Assembly: GCA_965249215.1 (NCBI GenBank)
Contig: CBDFLN010000001.1
Span: 868,001 to 932,000, forward strand
Origin: G963667675 sp965249215
GTDB taxonomy: Bacteria; Chloroflexota; Dehalococcoidia; Lucifugimonadales; UBA3495
Reading direction: 5' to 3'
DNA: 64,000 bases
Shown: in pieces, positions 18,459 to 25,399 of the stretch
Numbering within the stretch: position 1 is the stretch's first letter
Layout of the letters: each line of letters starts with the position of its first letter
Notes under the pieces: model-generated
What the model was told of the DNA's origin: nothing
The model's database searches: none
The model's input: only the letters and a program-made list of their open reading frames with translations
Translations under genes and position numbers: made by a program

Positions 18459-19127
18459 ATGATAAGCAGGGCTCCTGTTAAATGGCGCTTTCTGGCCGTA
18501 GCGGCGCTGGTAACGGCGGCGGTCTTCGTCCTGGCGTGGGCCTTCCCGACGTTTCCGGGCGACCACTGGGCCATGCAGTGGTTGCTGGGGTGGGAACACC
18601 AGCGGCCCGGCTGGCTGGATACCGCCGCCCTGGCGGTCACCAGCCTCGGCAGCTGGATAGCCGCGTTGGTCATGATGGCGGGGCTGTTCCTGTTTCTGCT
18701 AGCGAGAGGCCGCCGGGTTGACGCCCTCCTGGTGCTACTCAGCGGCGCGCCCATCCTGGCCGCGCTCCTGCTGAAAGAGCTCTTGGGGCGCGCCCGCCCA
18801 GATCTGTGGCTCACCGGCGCCGAACCCGGCGGCATGAGCTTCCCCAGCGGCCATTCTACTTTCGCAATGGTCTTCGGCGGAATCTTGATTGTGCTGATAG
18901 GGGAAACGGTGTCGTCCGTTCCAGCCCGAAGAGCCACACAACTGGGCCTGGTTCTCTTGATATTGGCCATAGGAGCATCTAGAGTTTATTTGGGAGTCCA
19001 TTGGCCCAGCGACGTCATTGGCGGCTATCTGTTCGGCGGCGCTGCGCTGCTGGGGCTGATCTACCTGCGAAACATGATGTCGGCGCAAAAAACGGCCGGC
19101 GGCGGTGTCGCTGACGAAACTCAGTAG
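18459..19127 (+). CDS. PAP2-family membrane phosphatase
   Basis: 222-aa integral membrane lipid phosphatase, possibly acting on undecaprenyl pyrophosphate or phosphatidate. The three catalytic blocks are complete: K106-x6-R113-P, P129-S-G-H132, and S174-R-x5-H181-x3-D185, set among about six membrane helices. The substrate class cannot be fixed from these motifs. The start is placed at the ATG abutting the dyad because the first residues (MISRAPVKWRF) lead straight into helix 1. A CvpA gene follows after 26 bp and may be co-transcribed. Confidence 0.9.
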   Translation: MISRAPVKWRFLAVAALVTAAVFVLAWAFPTFPGDHWAMQWLLGWEHQRPGWLDTAALAVTSLGSWIAALVMMAGLFLFLLARGRRVDALLVLLSGAPILAALLLKELLGRARPDLWLTGAEPGGMSFPSGHSTFAMVFGGILIVLIGETVSSVPARRATQLGLVLLILAIGASRVYLGVHWPSDVIGGYLFGGAALLGLIYLRNMMSAQKTAGGGVADETQ

Positions 19128-19153
19128 CTGCACGGGACGCACGAGGTGAGGCA

Positions 19154-19660
19154 GTGAACTGGATTGATGTTGGGGTGGTGATTGTGTGGTGCCTGACCGC
19201 CGTGTGGGGACTCTCGGCTGGGCTGGTCCGGATGTCAATCTCCCTGTTAGTGGTACTCGCGGGCCTGGCCCTTTCCAGTCGAATCGCCGACGACGTAGGC
19301 TCTATATTTGCGCGATTCACCGATGACGAAGGCGCTCGGGCGGTGGGCGCCTTCATCGTTATCTTCCTGGCCCTCATAGTCATAGGAGCAATACTCAGTT
19401 TCTGGATTGGCGCCATGCTGCGATTCCTCCCCGTGCTGGGCGCAGCCAACCGCCTGGGTGGTCTGGCCCTGGGGCTTGCCATAGGGTTCGTGTTGCTGTC
19501 CGGGACATTGACCGGCGTGCAAAAATTCACCGACGCTGTGGACGAGGACATTCATGAGTCGGTGTTGGGAGCATTTCTAGCGGACAATTTCGACGTGGTT
19601 ATCCGCGGCGCGAAGCTCATTCCCGGAGACTGGGACGACGAGCTAGAGAAGCTGCAATAG
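19154..19660 (+). CDS. CvpA family membrane protein
   Basis: 168 aa with four predicted membrane helices. It begins NWIDVGVVIVWCLTAVWGLSAG, the usual CvpA opening, and contains GAFIVIFLALIVIG and ANRLGGLALGLAIG. The start is a GTG with a GAGGTGAGGCA ribosome binding site. CvpA relatives are linked to colicin V production or envelope homeostasis elsewhere, but the biochemical role is unknown. The acidic C-terminal tail is cytosolic. Probably in one transcript with the PAP2 gene. Confidence 0.85.
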   Translation: MNWIDVGVVIVWCLTAVWGLSAGLVRMSISLLVVLAGLALSSRIADDVGSIFARFTDDEGARAVGAFIVIFLALIVIGAILSFWIGAMLRFLPVLGAANRLGGLALGLAIGFVLLSGTLTGVQKFTDAVDEDIHESVLGAFLADNFDVVIRGAKLIPGDWDDELEKLQ

Positions 19661-19763
19661 CAACGCCCCGATGCGGCTTTCTCAGGCATCTGGGCGAAGG
19701 GGACACGCGCGGGCGATGCAGCTTGGGGCCAACCGCCCGCGTTAATTCCTGGGGGTTCTGGAG

Positions 19764-20966
19764 CTAATCAGCCGGGGCGGCGGCGACTTTCTGCTGGCTC
19801 TTGAACGCCGGCATGACGTCTTTGGCTAGCCACTCCAACTGCTCCAGTATGAGCCTCTCCGGCATGGTGGCGGCGGGAGCGCCTATCATGATCTCTTCCA
19901 CCCCAGGATACGACTCCTGGACGTCCATCAGCCTTTCTTTGACGTACTCCGGGGGGCCGCAGATGAAGCTGCCCCGCTCTATGGCCGATTCAACGGTGGG
20001 AAGCCCAACCAACCGGGCCCTCTTGGGGTCAGCCAACGCGGCAATCTGATCCGCGCTGAGTTGGGGCATGAATCCCAACGGGGCGAACATCTTCATGAAC
20101 TCTTCCCAGTAGGGACGCGCCATGTTGACCGCCTTCTCTTCGGTATCGTCCAAGAATACCGTAAACCCGAACATCAAGTCGCCGCCCAGTTCGGTCTCTT
20201 TCCCGTGCCGGGCCAGGGTCTCTCTCCAGCGGACCGCGGTGTCGTAGCTGGGACCCATGTGGCTGGCCGCGCCGCCTCCCATCATTCCCTTGATGCCGAA
20301 TTTCACCATGAAGTCCATGGCCCTCTGGCTGGCGGTCACCATGGGCTGCCAGGTGTCCACCGGAACCGTGCGAGGCCTGGGGACCAAAGTAAGTTCCTCT
20401 ACCGTGTAGCCCCTATAGGGCACCCTGGCCGGCACGGTGAAATATTTGCCTTGGTGGGAGAATGACTGTTGGTTGAAGGCTTTGTATATAATCTCCACCT
20501 GCTCCTCGAACATCTCCCGGTTGGCGTCGCTGTCGGACTGGGTGCTGGGGACGCCAAAGGTGTCGACTTCCCGGTTGTGGTAGCCCCTGCCCAAGCCGAA
20601 GACAATCCGGCCCTCCGTCAAGCGGTCCACAGTGGCGAAGTCTTCGGCCAACCGCAGGGGATGCCACATGGGGTTTATGTTGAATCCGCATCCAACCTTG
20701 ATCTGCTGGGTAACGTGGGCCAGGTGAAGGCCGTAGAGGAGAATGTTGGGGATTACTTCATACCCTTCTCTTTGGAAGTGGTGCTCCGCAATCCAAAAGG
20801 TGTCGTAGCCCACCCGGTCCATTAGTTGTGCTATTCGCTGCCCTTTGTAAAAGCCCTCGAATAGCTCATCGTCGGAATACAAGCGGTCGTTAACCGGCGT
20901 ACCGTCGAGGCCTATGTTGTCCATGTCGACGTTGCCAGCGTAGAGGCTGCCGAACTTCTTGATCAT
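19764..20966 (-). CDS. LLM class flavin/F420-dependent oxidoreductase
   Basis: About 400 aa, a paralogue of the enzyme at 9730, sharing FWIAEHHFQREGYEVIPN, GCGFNINPMWHPLRLAEDFA and GRIVFGLGRGYHNREVDTFG. It starts at the ATG at 20966, where AAAAGGAG lies 10 bases upstream; the frame extends to 21005 without a start signal. The leader holds a perfect 12-bp palindrome, CGTCGCGCGACG, at 20986-20997, of unknown role. The C-terminal 12 residues are Ala-rich. The substrate is unknown. Confidence 0.88.
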   Translation of the reverse strand: MIKKFGSLYAGNVDMDNIGLDGTPVNDRLYSDDELFEGFYKGQRIAQLMDRVGYDTFWIAEHHFQREGYEVIPNILLYGLHLAHVTQQIKVGCGFNINPMWHPLRLAEDFATVDRLTEGRIVFGLGRGYHNREVDTFGVPSTQSDSDANREMFEEQVEIIYKAFNQQSFSHQGKYFTVPARVPYRGYTVEELTLVPRPRTVPVDTWQPMVTASQRAMDFMVKFGIKGMMGGGAASHMGPSYDTAVRWRETLARHGKETELGGDLMFGFTVFLDDTEEKAVNMARPYWEEFMKMFAPLGFMPQLSADQIAALADPKRARLVGLPTVESAIERGSFICGPPEYVKERLMDVQESYPGVEEIMIGAPAATMPERLILEQLEWLAKDVMPAFKSQQKVAAAPAD

Positions 20967-20997
20967 CCCTGGGTTGCTCCTTTTGCGTCGCGCGACG

Positions 20998-21352
20998 TAC
21001 AACAAGGCGACGCGGTTTGTATTGGCTTAAGCTCTATGAGGCGGCAGGTCGCCTGCCTTTGGAGAAATGTTCAACTGCGCCAGTTGTCCAGCACCGAGCG
21101 TTGCACTCGCGAGTAATAGAGATAGCCTGGGCTGAGCAAAAGGTCATTCAAGCGCAATTTAGTCCTCTAGCACAGGGCTGTCGGCCAGCCAGCAAACGCT
21201 CGTATAAGAACCATGCCACTGGCCTGGGCTCTTAGCCCGCTCTGCCCCGTTCGAGGGGCGTTACAGGTTCACCACGGGCAGTAGTATGTAATGCACGGTG
21301 TAGGCTTGTCAACCGAATGCTGCGCCGGACCAGTCCTGTAGGAATGGTATAA
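20998..21352. other. Intergenic, no gene recognised
   Basis: About 350 bp between the LLM enzyme leader and the desulforedoxin genes. I looked for tRNA-like T-arms and small frames with ribosome binding sites and saw nothing convincing. Confidence 0.5.
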
Positions 21353-21368
21353 CCCGCCGGTCGGCGGG
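21353..21368 (-). terminator. Hairpin after desulforedoxin gene 1
   Basis: CCCGCC and GGCGGG form a 6-bp GC stem with a 4-base loop directly after the TAG stop, followed on the minus strand by TTAT. The T-tract is short, so termination may be weak. Confidence 0.45.
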
Positions 21369-21512
21369 CTAGTCAGAGGAAGGCAACTGGCGCGGTTCCT
21401 GCAACTCCATCTCGGCGTCACAGCAACTTATGACGCCTTCACCGCTCTTGGTGCAAAGGACGCTGCTGCCGCAGACGGAGCAGAGGTAGCGTTTACCTAG
21501 TTGGTTGGCCAT
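21369..21512 (-). CDS. Desulforedoxin-like mononuclear iron protein 1
   Basis: 47 aa. It begins MANQLGKRYLCSVCG and ends with CC-D-A-E-M, reproducing the desulforedoxin fold signature: C11-x2-C14 and the adjacent pair C30-C31, which together bind one iron as Fe(Cys)4. C20 is an extra cysteine not present in the second copy. AAGGA lies about 10 bases before the ATG. It is a tandem paralogue of the gene at 21563, and a desulforedoxin domain without the superoxide-reductase domain. It probably transfers electrons or stores metal. Confidence 0.82.
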   Translation of the reverse strand: MANQLGKRYLCSVCGSSVLCTKSGEGVISCCDAEMELQEPRQLPSSD

Positions 21513-21562
21513 TGGCCGGTCATCCTTCTAATAGGGCTCACCGAATTACAGTGGCTGTCTGA

Positions 21563-21682
21563 CTATCGCTTGATTTGCATTGGCTCGCCGCAGCAGGATA
21601 TTGCGCCGCTTCCGCCCTTGGTGACGATGAACTCGGCGCCGCACTTGCCGCAGGCGTACCGTTTACCAGTTTCGTTGGCCAA
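21563..21682 (-). CDS. Desulforedoxin-like mononuclear iron protein 2
   Basis: 39 aa starting at TTG with a GGAGG site 9 bases upstream. MANETGKRYACGKCG, then ISCCGEPM, matches free-standing desulforedoxin almost position for position (C11, C14, C30, C31 for the Fe(Cys)4 site). It lies 50 bp upstream of the paralogue at 21369 in the same orientation and is probably co-transcribed. Too small for routine gene finders. Likely cytosolic, with a redox role in oxidative stress by family analogy. Confidence 0.8.
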   Translation of the reverse strand: MANETGKRYACGKCGAEFIVTKGGSGAISCCGEPMQIKR

Positions 21683-21805
21683 AGAGTAGACCCTCCGAGG
21701 GCACGGATTCCGGATCTGTAGTCGGCAATTATACGCAACGGGCCAGGGGTATTCAACTCAGGGCTGCGTCCAGCCGGGCGCCGGCGCCCATGCGCAGGGC
21801 CCTTG

Positions 21806-22267
21806 TCAGGCCCCGGGTTTGAAGCGCACCAGGAAGCTGGCTTCACCCAGGGGGTTGCCGTCCAGCAGAATTGCGGCGGTATGGCGGCCCGGCGCCTGAA
21901 CAGGTATGCGGAAGGGCTTGATCCATCGGAGAAACAGGATTCCTTCCTGCCAGTCAATTTGCTGCGGGGGAGGCGGGTCCAGCGGGGCTCCCGGGGCCTT
22001 TATCGCCACCAGCAGGTGATGGGGACCCGGCTCGGCGCCAGCGATGCAGAACGCCAGGTGCAGTTCCACCTCGCCCAACACAGGCCCGCCCGTTTTCCGC
22101 TCGCCTTCAGGGAACGGAAACTCTATCAAGTCGACCACGCCCTTCAGCGCCAGCTCGTCACCGGGGCCCTCCTCGGTGCCCTGGCAGAAAAGAGCGTATT
22201 TCAGATAAGGCCCTGAATCACCTGAAGCCAATATGTCGCGCCCCTTGGTCCATACCCATAAATTCAA
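21806..22267 (-). CDS. Hypothetical protein (DUF6941-like)
   Basis: Up to 153 aa with alternating strands: YALFCQGT, LALKGVVDLIEFPFP, GEVELHLAFCI and HTAAILLDG. That layout recalls the DUF6941 beta-sandwich family, though I hold this loosely. The frame starts at TTG (22267). Another TTG at 22231, with AAGGGG upstream, gives a start just before the conserved-looking region and may be the true one. No signal peptide or catalytic motif. It stands alone. Confidence 0.55.
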   Translation of the reverse strand: MNLWVWTKGRDILASGDSGPYLKYALFCQGTEEGPGDELALKGVVDLIEFPFPEGERKTGGPVLGEVELHLAFCIAGAEPGPHHLLVAIKAPGAPLDPPPPQQIDWQEGILFLRWIKPFRIPVQAPGRHTAAILLDGNPLGEASFLVRFKPGA

Positions 22268-22404
22268 CCCATTCTAGCACGGGGGTGCGGGAGCATGAAC
22301 CATTTGGCGGGTCGCGGCTTGTCAGGGCATTCTCTCGGTGTCAAACTACCGGCGGGGCGCCCGTCCGGCCGTCACGCCTTACGAATGCATAACGGAGGTA
22401 AGCA

Positions 22405-22671
22405 ATGGCCGAAGGCATTATCGACATGCAGGATATGGAAGTCATCTTCTCGGTTACCGATTCCCTGGGCATACACAGGGAGTCGGTCAGGGTCGAGTTG
22501 GTCAAGGACGACCCCGGGGCCGTGGGGCAGGGCGACGGAGGTATGGTGGAAATCACCATTCCTGAAAGCGGCTCGGTCGAGGAGTTTGCCTGCCGGCTGA
22601 GGGCCGAACTGGAGGGGCTTGGATACACGCCTCAAGAGCCGGAAGACGAAGAAGAAGACGAGTGGTTGTGA
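22405..22671 (+). CDS. Small acidic hypothetical protein
   Basis: 88 aa, preceded by a strong GGAGG site (CGGAGGTAAGCA before the ATG). The protein pairs a beta-rich N-terminal part (MEVIFSVTDSLGIHRESVRV) with an acidic tail, EPEDEEEDEWL. No family recognised. A stem-loop typical of a terminator follows 50 bp after the stop. Single gene unit. Confidence 0.6.
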   Translation: MAEGIIDMQDMEVIFSVTDSLGIHRESVRVELVKDDPGAVGQGDGGMVEITIPESGSVEEFACRLRAELEGLGYTPQEPEDEEEDEWL

Positions 22672-22720
22672 ACCGGCCCGATTGGACAATGGCTTGGGGA
22701 GACCGTCCCCCTCACCCTAA

Positions 22721-22742
22721 CCCTCTCCCATCTGGGAGAGGG
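22721..22742. terminator. Stem-loop CCCTCTCCC/GGGAGAGGG
   Basis: A perfect 9-bp stem with an ATCT loop between convergent genes. No T-tract follows on either strand, so it may be a dispersed palindromic repeat; a variant is at 27834-27854. Confidence 0.5.
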
Positions 22743-22810
22743 GATTACGTGGCCTTCTATGCCGCTATGAGGTTAGGCAAAGGTCTCCAGGTGCGTGTAC
22801 CACAGCGCCG

Positions 22811-23458
22811 CTACAGCCCCGCCACCTTGATGCCTGCGTGGACTTTGTATATCCGGTTGATGTTGACCAGCAGGGGCGTGATTTGTTCCACGTACTTGGC
22901 GTTGGCCAGAATGCCGCCGTCCACCGGGCGCAGGTTGGGTATCTTGGGTGTCAGGCCCATCACCAGGTCCTTGGCGCCCTGGTGGTCCGAGCAGACAATC
23001 ACGTCGCCTTGCAGCGTCTTGCCGGGGTCCTGCAGGTCTTCCGCGCTGACCGTCTGAAACGCGCCGACGACCAGTGATTCCGGTAGAAGCTCCTGGGCCT
23101 CCTGGGCGGCCGAACCGGCTTCGACCTCGACGGCGCTGGCGCCCCGGCCCCGTTGGAAGGTCATGGGAGCAATGACGTTGACGACGGTCTTGCCAGCCAA
23201 GGCTGCCCCCAACTGCTCCAGCGTCGGCCGCTGGCCTTCGTAGGGAAAGGTCAAGAAGACCACGTCGGCAGACCCTGCGGCGTCGGCATTGGCGGCGCCC
23301 TCTATTGTCGCCTGGGGCGCCAGTGTGCGCAGCTCCGCCGCTGCGTTGGCGGCCCGCGCCGCGTCTCGGGAACCGATGACTACCGTTTCCCCCGCCATAG
23401 CCAACCTGAAGGCCAACCCCCTGCCCTCGGGTCCGGTGCCTCCCAGGAACGCCAGCAT
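22811..23458 (-). CDS. npdG: NADPH:coenzyme F420 oxidoreductase
   Basis: Hydride transfer between NADP(H) and coenzyme F420. The 215-aa protein begins MLAFLGGTGPEGRGLAFRLA, the dinucleotide fold, then VVIGSRDAARA for the NADP phosphate. It ends with the family block PVDGGILANAKYVEQITPLL. The start at 23458 is fixed by a perfect AGGAGGTGTT ribosome binding site; the upstream extension has none. This gene is the best evidence that the organism uses F420. It would supply reduced F420 to the LLM and split-barrel enzymes elsewhere in the window. Confidence 0.9.
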   Translation of the reverse strand: MLAFLGGTGPEGRGLAFRLAMAGETVVIGSRDAARAANAAAELRTLAPQATIEGAANADAAGSADVVFLTFPYEGQRPTLEQLGAALAGKTVVNVIAPMTFQRGRGASAVEVEAGSAAQEAQELLPESLVVGAFQTVSAEDLQDPGKTLQGDVIVCSDHQGAKDLVMGLTPKIPNLRPVDGGILANAKYVEQITPLLVNINRIYKVHAGIKVAGL

Positions 23459-23729
23459 AACACCTCCTGGATATAACAAACACGTCGATTTTGGCCAGGC
23501 CCACTATACACCGCGCCTGTGATGCGGGGAAGGGCAATCAACCCCTAGCGCCGCTCTGTGCCTTATCCTCGTGCGGCGTGACTGTCAAAACCAATTTCCT
23601 ACTTTAGTACGAAACTTGCGGGCATTTCCTACTTTTTGGCCGAAAAGTACAAATTGACGCTGGCTTTGAACCCGGGCTCTGACGAGTCGATATGTTGTTA
23701 GTCGAGGGCACCACGCCGTTGGAATAGGA

Positions 23730-23735
23730 TATAAT
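23730..23735 (+). promoter_or_regulatory. Candidate -10 box for the thiolase operon
   Basis: TATAAT in GGATATAATCC, 46 bp before the thiolase start. No convincing -35 hexamer. A strong AAGGAGG ribosome binding site lies downstream. Confidence 0.45.
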
Positions 23736-23781
23736 CCGCGGGCTCTATCCCATGGGACTTTGGTAAGGAGGCGGGACATCC

Positions 23782-24960
23782 ATGGCAGACCTCAGGCGCG
23801 GCGCCGCCATTGTGGGCATACACGAGCACATCACCCGCTATGCGCCGGATAAGAGCGAGTTGCAAATCCAGGGCGAAAGCGTGGTGAAGGCCCTGGAGGA
23901 CGCCGGGCTTACCAAGAAGGACGTCGACGGGTTGCTGACGGCGTCGTCCAGGGCCAGCGACAGCGCGCTCAACCTAGCCGACTACCTGGACATGTATCCC
24001 GACTACCTGGACAACACCAACGTCGGCGGCGCCTCTTTCGAGTTCCATCTGGGCCACGCCTTGAGCGCCATCGCAACGGGCCGGATCAATTGCGCCGTCA
24101 TCACCTACAGCGCCATGACTCGCTCGGGCGGTCTTTCCATGGGCACTGGCTCGGCCGAGTGGACGCAAGCGGGCCTGGCGCCGTCTCCGGACAGCTTCGA
24201 GTACTTGTACGGCATCACTACCGTGGGCCTCTACGCATTGATTGCCCAGCGGCACATGCACCAATACGGCACAAAGCCGGAGCACCTGGCTGAAATCGCC
24301 GTGGCGGTGCGAAAGCACGCCTCCATGAACCCCCAGGCGTTGTTCCGCAATCCCATCACCGTAGAGGACGTGGTACGGTCCAGGATAATATCGTCGCCGC
24401 TGCACCTGCTGGACTGCTGTGTGATCACCGACGGCGGCGGCGCGGTTGTGGTGGCATCGCCGGAGGTGGCCCGCAACTGCCGTCAACAGCCCGTATGGGT
24501 CCTGGGCACGGGTGAGGCGGCGGCCCACCAAGGCGCGGGCAAGAGGGACCTGGTCTACACCGCGGCCAAGCAGAGCCACGGGCCCGCGTTCGCAACGGCC
24601 GGGGTTACCCACGACGACATTGACATGGCTATGATTTACGACTCGTTCACCATCACGGTCCTGGAAGCCCTGGAAGACCTGGGATTCTGTGAGAAGGGAG
24701 AAGGCGGGGACTTCGTCTCCGGCGGCCGCCTGCAAATCGGCGGAGGGCTGCCCATCAACACCGACGGGGGCGGCCTGTCTTCCAATCACCCGGGCATGAG
24801 GGGGATCTTCCTGCTGATGGAAGCGACCCGGCAACTGCGCCACCAGTTCGAGGGGACGCCGCGCCAGGTGCCGGACTGCAAGATTGCCCTGTGCCACGGC
24901 ACCGGAGGCAGCCTGGGCGCCCGCCACAGCGGCGGTACGGTCATACTGGGGAGGGACTAG
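23782..24960 (+). CDS. Thiolase-family (SCP-x-like) acyl-CoA protein
   Basis: 392-aa thiolase fold of the lipid-transfer-protein type. The usual nucleophilic cysteine position is occupied by serine: NVGGASFEFHLGHA at residues 80-93, S85. The C-terminal CHGTGG (C371-H372) and NHPGMRG motifs remain. Such proteins work with a DUF35 OB-fold partner, encoded 3 bp downstream. They are involved in side-chain cleavage or condensation of CoA esters, such as retro-aldol reactions on steroid-like acyl-CoAs. The exact reaction here is not determined. Start supported by AAGGAGG. Confidence 0.85.
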   Translation: MADLRRGAAIVGIHEHITRYAPDKSELQIQGESVVKALEDAGLTKKDVDGLLTASSRASDSALNLADYLDMYPDYLDNTNVGGASFEFHLGHALSAIATGRINCAVITYSAMTRSGGLSMGTGSAEWTQAGLAPSPDSFEYLYGITTVGLYALIAQRHMHQYGTKPEHLAEIAVAVRKHASMNPQALFRNPITVEDVVRSRIISSPLHLLDCCVITDGGGAVVVASPEVARNCRQQPVWVLGTGEAAAHQGAGKRDLVYTAAKQSHGPAFATAGVTHDDIDMAMIYDSFTITVLEALEDLGFCEKGEGGDFVSGGRLQIGGGLPINTDGGGLSSNHPGMRGIFLLMEATRQLRHQFEGTPRQVPDCKIALCHGTGGSLGARHSGGTVILGRD

Positions 24961-24963
24961 GCC

Positions 24964-25374
24964 ATGACCTCTTGGAAGAAGCCGCTGCCGACGATTACCG
25001 GTGAGACCCTGCCCTTCTGGGACGCCTGCCGACGTGGAACGCTGTTGCTGCAGAGGTGCGGCCGCTGCCAGGAGTTCCAGTTCTATCCCCGGGGCATCTG
25101 CGCCAACTGCTGGTGCACGGACATTAACTGGGTCGAGGCCAGCGGCCGTGGGACGGTGTGGACGTTTACCGTCACGCGCCTGAACAGGGACCCGGGCTTT
25201 ATCGAAGACGTTCCTTACGTGCTGGCCCTGGTGGAGTTGGAAGAAGGCGTGAAGCTGTTCACCAATATCGTCGAGTGCAACCCCGATGACGTGGCTATCG
25301 GCATGCCGGTGGAAGTCACGTTTGTGCGGGCGACAGACCGAGTCACGGTCCCTTACTTCAAGCCCGCAGACTGA
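24964..25374 (+). CDS. Zn-ribbon OB-fold protein (DUF35)
   Basis: 136 aa. An N-terminal rubredoxin-like zinc ribbon with C-x2-C pairs (CGRC near 34-37 and CANC near 48-51) is followed by an OB fold that binds acyl-CoA. It begins with ETLPFWDACRRGTLLLQRC, typical of DUF35. It lies 3 bp after the thiolase gene, and the two families form obligate complexes in several described cases, so an obligate partner role is likely. The stop is 25 bp from the convergent dehydrogenase gene. Confidence 0.88.
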   Translation: MTSWKKPLPTITGETLPFWDACRRGTLLLQRCGRCQEFQFYPRGICANCWCTDINWVEASGRGTVWTFTVTRLNRDPGFIEDVPYVLALVELEEGVKLFTNIVECNPDDVAIGMPVEVTFVRATDRVTVPYFKPAD

Positions 25375-25399
25375 GCGCTAGCGGACCAGCCGCTAGCGC

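Noticed and set aside
20998..21352. tRNA or small RNA gene
   Set aside because: No cloverleaf, T-arm motif or promoter-terminator pair could be made out.
23974..24927. Minus-strand frame (317 codons) over the thiolase
   Set aside because: Shadow of 23782-24960.
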